From: Ephemerocybe angulata
Taxonomy: Eukaryota; Basidiomycota; Agaricomycetes; Agaricales; Psathyrellaceae
Reading direction: 5' to 3'
DNA: 64,000 bases
Assembly (NCBI GenBank): GCA_013368325.1
Contig: JAACJK010000009.1
Span: 434,001 to 498,000 of the forward strand
Positions within the stretch are counted from its first letter, which is position 1. Each line of letters begins with the position of its first letter. The notes beneath the pieces are model-generated. The model saw only the letters and a list, made by a program, of their open reading frames with translations, was not told where the DNA came from and did not search any database. The position numbers and the translations under genes are program-made. Below, piece after piece: positions 57,965-64,000 of this stretch.

Positions 57965-59050
57965 CTAAATATGCGGCAACTCAGCCGTAATCCTAGAAAC
58001 CTGAGCTTGCCAAACAGCATCACCATCCACCTCCTGACGTCCACCTCCTAATCCATCATCCGGATCATACTCTACACCACCAAAGAACGCTTGAGCGGAA
58101 AGGGCATCTTGAGGGCGCCCAGTCGGCATATCGAATCGGGGGCGTTCCAGATCGAGATCGGTGCCACAGTTGGGACAGTTGGCGAAAGAGGCCGAAGACG
58201 AATGATAGGCGGCGGCGGCGTTAGCACGATCGGAGGGGGAGGGGGAGCGACGACGGGAGGAGCGAGACATGAGCCAATCCTTGACCTTCTGGGGCATGTT
58301 GAACATGCAGCGAGCGGCCGTATGACCGGGCCGGCCACAGCGATGACAAACACCAACAGCAGTGGGATCGCACCAACGGTTACCCTTATCGTCGATAGGG
58401 TCGGGATCTGAACGAGATCGACCGTAGGATGTGGGGGCGCGAGCAGCCAAAGCGGAGGAGGAGTCCTCGTTCTTCACACCGATGACAGAGGAAGCCGTAA
58501 CGAGCAGGGACTTGATGTCGGAAAGGGAAGGCTCGGGCTTCTGGGAGAGGATGGAGAGACGAATGGGGTGATAGGAGGGGTCGAGGCGCATGAGGAGGAT
58601 GTCCTTGAACTCGGTGTCATCGATCACGACGTTGAGAGCAGCGAGGGATGATTTGGCGGACTCGAGGGCATGGAAGTAGACGGAAACGGGGGAGGAAGGA
58701 TCATGAACGACGTCGTAGAGAGCCAGGCGAGCGCTCATCCGAGTAGCGAGGGACACATGCTCGAAATGGGCCTGCAGCTTCTTCCACGCAGAAGCAGCGC
58801 TGACCTCGTCTTCAATGAGGTAGCGGAGGGGAGGGGAGACGGCCTGATAGACCCAGGCAACCATCTTCCTGTCGGTCTTCTCCCAAACAAGAAGATCCTT
58901 CGTTTCAGTGGGTTTCACCCCAGAAGCAATACCATCCAAATCCACAGCCAAAAACACCATCCCAAAGTCCTTCTTCCACATCAGCCAGTTTCCTTCATCG
59001 AGCTTGTTGATATCCTGGACCATGGCAGAGATGCCAGAGAGCGCAGACAT
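57965..59050 (-). CDS. Copia-type Gag-like protein of LTR element
   Basis: An intronless 361-residue frame. The N-terminal part has KLDEGNWLMWKKDFGMVFLA and a helical UBN2/retrotran-gag-like region (AWKKLQAHFEHVSLATRMSA, VSVYFHALESAKSSLAALN, FKDILLMRLDPSYHPIRLSI). The zinc knuckle is CHRCGRPGHTAARC. A second cysteine pair (CPNCGTDLDLER) lies near the C-terminus. It ends ITAELPHI, with no frame continuing into a pol region. It would package element RNA; enzymatic functions must come from elsewhere. Confidence 0.85.
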   Translation of the reverse strand: MSALSGISAMVQDINKLDEGNWLMWKKDFGMVFLAVDLDGIASGVKPTETKDLLVWEKTDRKMVAWVYQAVSPPLRYLIEDEVSAASAWKKLQAHFEHVSLATRMSARLALYDVVHDPSSPVSVYFHALESAKSSLAALNVVIDDTEFKDILLMRLDPSYHPIRLSILSQKPEPSLSDIKSLLVTASSVIGVKNEDSSSALAARAPTSYGRSRSDPDPIDDKGNRWCDPTAVGVCHRCGRPGHTAARCMFNMPQKVKDWLMSRSSRRRSPSPSDRANAAAAYHSSSASFANCPNCGTDLDLERPRFDMPTGRPQDALSAQAFFGGVEYDPDDGLGGGRQEVDGDAVWQAQVSRITAELPHI

Positions 59051-59130
59051 AGTGAGAGAGCGATCAGATAACGATCAGATAAGAGAGTAGAGATGTTGGG
59101 TCCAAGTTCTAAGCCACGGGGCTCATAACT

Positions 59131-59341
59131 TGTCAAAGAAGGTGAAAGAAGGGAGGTAGGGAAGCACAAAAGTGGGAGGATAGAGGGGCACACACACAAA
59201 CACAGAGGAGGCCACAACAGAAGTACGTGGTACAACGGCAAGGTGTATTGATGGGGGAACAGCACAGATCTAGCCTAACCCTAACCCTACGTACATACCA
59301 AGCATGCCAAGCCACACCAGCTGGCACACCAAAATCCAACA
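59131..59341. repeat. Long terminal repeat (right)
   Basis: No difference from 57701-57911 was seen on reading. It is the 5' LTR with respect to the gag gene. Confidence 0.9.
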
Positions 59342-59604
59342 GTTCTTGGGGTACGTTCTATCTACTTATCCATGGGTTAGGTCGTGTGGGATTCAGAAGA
59401 CGGAAGGTCCGGGGCAAAAAGACGGGAAGGATGCGGGAATACTTGTCCACAGCGGGAACGCGGGAGGCGGGGTCCGGAGCCCTGCGGCGGAAACAGATTT
59501 CCGCGAAAGGGCGGGGGAAACATGGGAGGTTCCAACTTCCTTGCGGGCTACGCGGGAATAACTCTCCGCGCGGGGAATGCCAATGTGAAGATGGGGTGGG
59601 TTTA
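59342..59604. other. GC-rich spacer
   Basis: Begins with the right target duplication. Holds words like CGCGGGAGGCGGGG and CTCCGCGCGGGGA, related to the other GC-rich islands. No gene recognised. Confidence 0.45.
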
Positions 59605-61106
59605 TCAATGTGGGTGCGTGATGTTGGCGGTACTGGCCTTGGTGGAGAGAAGGTCTTGCCTAAGGCGGTCGAGCTCACCATTCTGGGAGGCCACTTGGAT
59701 CTCCAATTCCCCTATCCGTGATATAGCCCATGTCTCAACATGTTGGATAGCAGCCTCGCATCTTGCCATCCTTTCGGAGAGACCAGCATCCGTAAGTAGC
59801 TGACGCTCAATGGTTCTGGTTCTCCCCTTGAGATCGGCTAACGTTGCACCGACCTCCCTATTATGATGGCTCAACCGATGAACTTCATTGGCAATGTCCT
59901 TGGATCCGAGTTCACTTGGTGCCCCCGGGAGGACCTGATACCCGTCTTCAACACTGGGCCCCGGGGTAGACACCTAATGGGTGTAGAGCGAGGGATGGCT
60001 GTCAGCGCCTCATTTTGAGAAGGGGCTTATCCTGTCGTACCTCAGATAAGTGGGAACTTGCTCCTCTTGTAGAACGCCTGGGGACTACCAGCTCCCCCAT
60101 GGGCGCTTCTCCTGGGGCAGCTCGCTTCAGAAGTTATACTTTGATATGCCGGAGAAGTTCGTACCTGTATGGGTGCTGTTGGCGAGGTTTGGAATGGTAT
60201 GGGGTTCCTCAACCTCCCCCTTCATCATTTTTGCTCTGGCCTTTGAGGACTTCGTGCAGCCACCGCCCCTCCGGCTGGAACATGGGAGACATGCCACCAT
60301 CCTTGTCTTCCCGGCGGTGTTGACGAGGCATGGTGTATTGCTCGCCTCGCACCTGGTACAAGGTTGGATAAAGACACGTCCCTGTCCGCCGCTCCTCTTC
60401 GACCTGTATAGCACAGGCAGCGATTCCTCCATTTCAACATCCGTCGCCTCGTCCACTGCGTTATGCGCAGGCAGTACAGGTGGCGGTCCGCTGAGATCTT
60501 CAGATGGGGACTTGGTACCATCTCCTGCACCCCTGCTCATACTCCTCCCAGCCTCTTTCCGTCTCTTGACCTTCAAGAGCGACGGGGTGTCGCCTTCTCC
60601 TGCTCCGCCGGCGAGCGCGCCCGTAGCCTTCCTCTTACTCCGGCGGGTTCGGTTATTCTCGTCTTCTTGTGGTTTATTGGGTGTCTGCGGCGACAAGCAG
60701 GGGGGGCCCTTACCAGTCGTTAGGAAGGATGGGTCGAATGTTTCCGCTGTCGTCTGGTAGCGGTCCCGGTTTGTGGAATACTCGACTACCCAGTCCTGGA
60801 TCGTATGGGTTACTCCTAGGGTGTCCAGATCGATACTAGTAAGCTTTTCACATATAGCGTAGGTGTTCGAGAAGGTTATCTGGGGACATGCAAGGTCAGT
60901 AAACAGCGGGCGTGCAACTGTACTGGCAGATTTACGGTCAAATATCGAAGATTCTCCACGCGCTCGGCAAGGTAAGAAAAGGCCTGTTCCCCATCGGAAG
61001 GTGGCTGCCACGATCGCGCTTGGGTCAGGGCTAGATCGAGAAGTGCAGCGCTATGTCGGCAATGTTCTGCCGCCCGCTGAGCGAGTAGTCCCGGGTCTTC
61101 TGTCAT
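59605..61106 (-). CDS. Cysteine-cluster (zinc-finger-like) coiled-coil protein
   Basis: Exons join in frame from the ATG at 61106: MTEDPGLLAQRAAEHCRHSA .. LRYLTVNLP|ITFSNTYAICEKLTS. A basic stretch (TRRSKRKATGALAGG) precedes the cysteine cluster PCTRCEASNTPC .. RMVACLPCSSRRGGGC. This has two similar CxxC-x(6-8)-C halves, as found in many agaricomycete proteins resembling Zn2Cys6 clusters. After two short introns the last exon, VSTPGPSVEDGYQVLPGAPS, runs into a long heptad-rich helix (DIANEVHRLSHHNREVGATL, GELEIQVASQNGELDRLRQD). DNA binding as a dimer is plausible but inferred. The gene is divergent from 61314-63319, with 207 bp between the start codons. Confidence 0.65.
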
Positions 61107-61313
61107 GAATGTGCCGCATGAAGTTGGGGAAGGCGCTTCCACCAGAATCACAGTGACACCAATTCGGGACGTGGAAAACGTGACATGCTGAAAATAGTCA
61201 CACGTGGTCACAGGGAAAGATGCCAAATGTCGCCTGGCTCGTTCAACCAGAACCCCTCGAACGTTGCATCTTCGTGCCACCACTTAAGCGAAATACTACT
61301 ACTACCCGACGCC
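61107..61313. promoter_or_regulatory. 207-bp divergent promoter region
   Basis: The whole space between two divergently oriented start codons. The pair is likely to be regulated from this shared stretch; no specific binding sites were recognised. Confidence 0.5.
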
Positions 61314-63319
61314 ATGCAACCCTCCAAAGGGCACCCCAAGAAGCTCAAACCCAGGAGAAGGCCCAACCCCCCCGAAGCGGCGACTTGTGAGTTCTGTCAT
61401 CAACCGTGGCATCCCCCTTTTCTTCCCCGAATTCACTGTCGTAAAGTAGATTCAACTGGACCACGGTCCTCTGCCCCCAGTCTCCCAAAAAACCCGTCAA
61501 TGAGCCTGGCTAGGGCGCTTGATGTTTCCTTTGGGAACGAAGTCGAAATGGACCGTCCCATTCCCCCCTCTGGTCAGCCTGCTCCCCCGACCAAGGAATT
61601 GAGAGGAGTTGGCGCCGGTTCAGCGCTTCAAGGTAGGGAGCTGTCTATCCCCGCTCGCCCTGCGAACAACCCACCCCCTCGTCACGAAACAACGGTCCGC
61701 CCCAAGAAACAAGGTGCTTACCGCACATAACTCTTCCGCATTCATCCTCACCCAGCCTTTTGCAGTGGTCGGACAAGAGGCTTTCTTTGCCGCTGCCATA
61801 GGCGTCAAGAAGAGCCTCCAAAAGACGGATGACGTCCCCCCTCCCCCTCGTCGCCCTCCGAGCAACTTTCCTAGGCTCAAGGAAACAAGCGGCCCTCCCC
61901 CCAATCCAGTGAGACAAGATGGCCCGAACACCTTTCCGACGCGCCGGGAAACAAGCGGCCCTCCTCATAACGGAAAGAAACAAGGTGCTTACTGCATATA
62001 ACTCTTCCACATTCATCCTGACCCAGCCTTCTGCAGTGGTCGGACAACAGTCTTTCTTTGCCGCTGCCATGGCCATCAAAGCCCGCCTCGAAAAGAAGGA
62101 AGACATTGCCCCTCCCCCTGTTGCCCCCCCTGTTTCCTTTTCCTTTCGTCCATTCAAGGAAACAGGTGTACCTCCCCCTGTTCCCCCTCGTATACCCGAG
62201 GAATTTCGTACGCTCAAGGAAACAGGCGTCCCTCCCCCTGTTCCCCCCCCTCTTTCCTTTCGTACGCGCCAGGAAACAGGCGTCCCTCCCCCTCGTCCGA
62301 AGCCCATAAGAAAAGGTAACTAGCAACCCCTCCTTTTACTGTCCAACCTGACATTGCCCTTTGCAGGCCTCCCCGGTACAGGAATGACAACAGAGGAAAA
62401 AGGAGCCCCCCAGGACTCTCCGACCAACATGGCGCTGGGACAACGGCTTCCACTTCCTGAAGGATCCCTTGCGGGCTCTTCGGCGCCGAACCCCACGACC
62501 ACGACGGCGCTTCCCCCTCTGCAATACGGGAAGAGGCGCAGGGAATCGACCCCGGGAAGTGTGGAGCGTAACACGAGAGCCAAGGCAGAGAGCAACGCCA
62601 ACTCGCCGAGTTCAAGCAGTAGTGGCAGCGATGTCTGGTCATGGGCGGGCGGGACGGGTGCCTCGGCTGCCCCACTCCCTCTCCATTCCGCGGCGGGGAC
62701 ATCCGCCGAACCGCGATCGGCGGAACACCAGCGAAACCAAGGAAGCGCCTGGGCGGGCGGGATGGGTACGCCGCTCCATTTTGATTCCGCGCCCGAAGCA
62801 TCCGCCGAACCCCGATCGGCGGAACAACATCGGAACAAAGGCACCGCCTCGGCCTGCGGGATGGATGCCTCGGGTCCCCCACTCCCTCTCGATTCCGCGA
62901 CTGCGACGTCGGGCGAACCTCGATCGCCGGAAGTAGCTCGGAACCAAGGAACCGCCTCGGCGGGCGGGACGCAGTCCGCGTGTTTACCGCTGCACATCCA
63001 TTCCGAGGCGGGGACATTTGCGGGACAGGGATCGGCGGAACACCATCGGAACCAAGGCGTCCCCCCTGCACTGGGACCGACTTTGCCACAAGCCCCACAA
63101 ACCCCGGACGCACTCCCCGCAACACCCATCGAGTTCGCAGGGCTGAACCTGGGTGCGCGGACCATTTCCAATTCTTTCTTGGAGCTTCATTACCACGACC
63201 TTAAGGACTTGAGGGCGGCCCAACAACAGTTCATGGAAAACACCCGCAGAACCAGAGCGTTGGCCTACAAGCTGTATAATAGCCTTTCGAAGAGCTCTCC
63301 CCCCGGTTCCCCGAAATAG
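61314..63319 (+). CDS. Proline-rich repetitive protein with duplicated exon
   Basis: Exons 61314-61713, 61766-61984, 62037-62315 and 62367-63319 give 616 residues. The basic start MQPSKGHPKKLKPRRRPNPP leads to CEFCHQPWHPPFLPRIHC, a possible zinc-binding segment. Exons 2 and 3 are tandem duplicates: both open VVGQ(E/Q)xFFAAA, both are whole numbers of codons in phase 1, and the preceding introns are both 52 nt and nearly alike. Exon 3 also has three KETGVPPP-type repeats. Exon 4 has a basic patch (KRRRESTPG), about four units of a 37-residue repeat with PLPLDSA..SAEPRSAEHHRNQG, and a helical tail ARTISNSFLELHYHDLKDLR .. ALAYKLYNSLSKSSPPGSPK. The tail recurs at 42,600-42,750. Function unknown; probably largely disordered. 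Confidence 0.65.
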
Positions 63320-63552
63320 AAGTACCAGTCCCCACCTATATTGATAACGACCAATACCATCCCTTTGAACAGTTCTGAATCCGCGTACCGTTCGACCTGG
63401 CGAAGCATCGAAGCATACCGTCTCCCTTTCAGCGTAACGTTACGTCGTCGGCGACCGCAGTCAATATTGAGCGTACATAATATTATACACATTGATTCGC
63501 TCGAGAACAGGAGAGGAATGTGAAGGAACTGGCCTAAATGTCGCTGAGAGTA
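63320..63552. other. Convergent spacer
   Basis: Short stretch between the stops of two converging genes; probably 3' UTRs. Confidence 0.4.
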
Positions 63553-64000
63553 CTAGTGAAATCGAATGGAATTGGATCCTTTGACATTGACCGGATTGGT
63601 ATAGTGGCCCCTGTGGAAGGAATCCTCGGCCGCGATCGCTTCATGCTGGGAGCGTAATAGGTCTTCTTTCCGGGGAATGGCTCCTTCGAGCCTGCTATCA
63701 ACGAGTTGAAGGCGCTGGAGGCTCTCCGACAGCTGGAGGTCCAGACTACGTAGGGTCTCCTGGGCAGATTCCATGGCATCCTGAAGCTCTGTGTCGCTCA
63801 TGGAAGCGAGGACAACGGTCGGAGTAAGTTTTTGAACGCATATAGGTGATCGTGGCAGCATGCGCTCCTGCTGGAGAAAGTAGTCGTGTATCCTTGTGGG
63901 GGTGGGTAACGGTGGTTCCGGAAACGACATGTCCCACCATGCGTTGGTATAGATTGGGAGAATGCCATTCATTTCAGCTCCCGGTGACCTGAAGACGTCG
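63553..64000 (-). CDS. Unknown family W, member 3 (5' end outside window)
   Basis: Only the C-terminal part is in the window. YTNAWWDMSFPEPPLPTPTR aligns with YLNAWWRQTNVDTPLTT of 56640-57464. The final helix MSDTELQDAMESAQETLRSL .. QLSESLQRLQLVDSRLEGAI aligns with MTDEELRLARKLAKETIDLM .. KTHLAVLDDKLEAL. The protein ends KGSNSIRFH at 63553. Sequence upstream of about 63,972 is probably intron or earlier exon. Confidence 0.55.
   Translation of the reverse strand, partial: DVFRSPGAEMNGILPIYTNAWWDMSFPEPPLPTPTRIHDYFLQQERMLPRSPICVQKLTPTVVLASMSDTELQDAMESAQETLRSLDLQLSESLQRLQLVDSRLEGAIPRKEDLLRSQHEAIAAEDSFHRGHYTNPVNVKGSNSIRFH

Larger units (their letters stand above)
57701..59341 (-). mobile_element. 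Gag-only LTR retroelement (TR-GAG-like), minus orientation
   Basis: Two direct 211-bp terminal repeats (57701-57911 and 59131-59341) begin TGT and end ACA and look identical. They are bordered by the 5-bp duplication GTTCT. The only coding sequence between them is a gag-like gene with a CCHC zinc knuckle. No protease, integrase, reverse transcriptase or RNase H is present, and there is no room for them. A purine-rich CCAGGAGGTGG on the minus strand sits next to the LTR at 57911, a plausible polypurine tract. This matches the concept of terminal-repeat retrotransposons with a GAG domain, which need a partner element for transposition. Identical LTRs and a clean target duplication imply a recent insertion. 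Confidence 0.88.

Noticed and set aside
59605..63319. Homeodomain mating-type (A) locus, because two genes are divergent
   Set aside because: Neither protein has a homeodomain signature (no WFxNxR), and no typical flanking genes were seen.

Overview
This is nuclear DNA of a filamentous fungus, most likely an agaricomycete basidiomycete. Genes are split by many short introns (about 47-65 nt) with GT..AG ends and CTNAC-like branch points. The gene content is typical of mushroom-forming fungi: an Ert1-type Zn2Cys6/PAS regulator, F-box/leucine-rich proteins, a NACHT ATPase, a TET/JBP-like dioxygenase, and several families I recognise only as paralogues of each other. No bacterial-style operons, rRNA or CRISPR were seen, and I recognised no tRNA gene.

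Left part (1-20.5 kb). Two F-box/LRR paralogues lie in tandem; the left one is cut by the window edge and has a 1-nt frame offset. An ERT1-like regulator at 4.25-6.0 kb (minus) is duplicated with its promoter at 13.4-15.1 kb, and the second copy has lost its conserved C-terminus. Between them lie an intron-dense tract of doubtful coding value (6.5-8.3 kb), a perfect hairpin (10.5 kb) and a spaced GATATATC repeat (11.3-12.2 kb). A GH1 beta-glucosidase (minus) and a Gfo/Idh/MocA oxidoreductase (plus) follow as a divergent pair.

Middle (21-36.6 kb). A 1.4-kb inverted duplication (21.3-22.8 and 33.5-34.9 kb) brackets a NACHT gene, a metzincin-like protein with an altered zinc site, and PEX3. Three cullin-like genes or fragments (22, 27 and 33.5 kb) carry only the N-terminal, Skp1/F-box-binding part of a cullin. 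The two complete ones stop at the same homologous position. A tandem pair of genes of unknown function follows at 35-36.6 kb.

Right part (36.7-64 kb). This accessory-looking zone mixes recognisable chromatin and DNA genes (a sirtuin, a TET/JBP-like 2OG-Fe(II) dioxygenase, RMI1) with a kinase-like gene containing a long Lys-Gly tract and with unassigned genes that are paralogues of one another. Spacers hold minisatellites (94-bp, 365-bp and 38-bp units) and GC-rich islands with shared words. A 1,641-bp retroelement with two apparently identical 211-bp LTRs, a 5-bp target duplication and only a Gag ORF sits at 57.7-59.3 kb. To its right a zinc-finger/coiled-coil gene and a proline-rich gene with a duplicated exon are transcribed divergently from a 207-bp spacer.

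The main candidates for something new are the stand-alone cullin N-terminal genes close to F-box genes, the right-hand cluster of unnamed paralogous families beside a TET/JBP-like gene, and the Gag-only LTR element. Exon boundaries were read by eye from splice signals and frame continuity and need transcript support.
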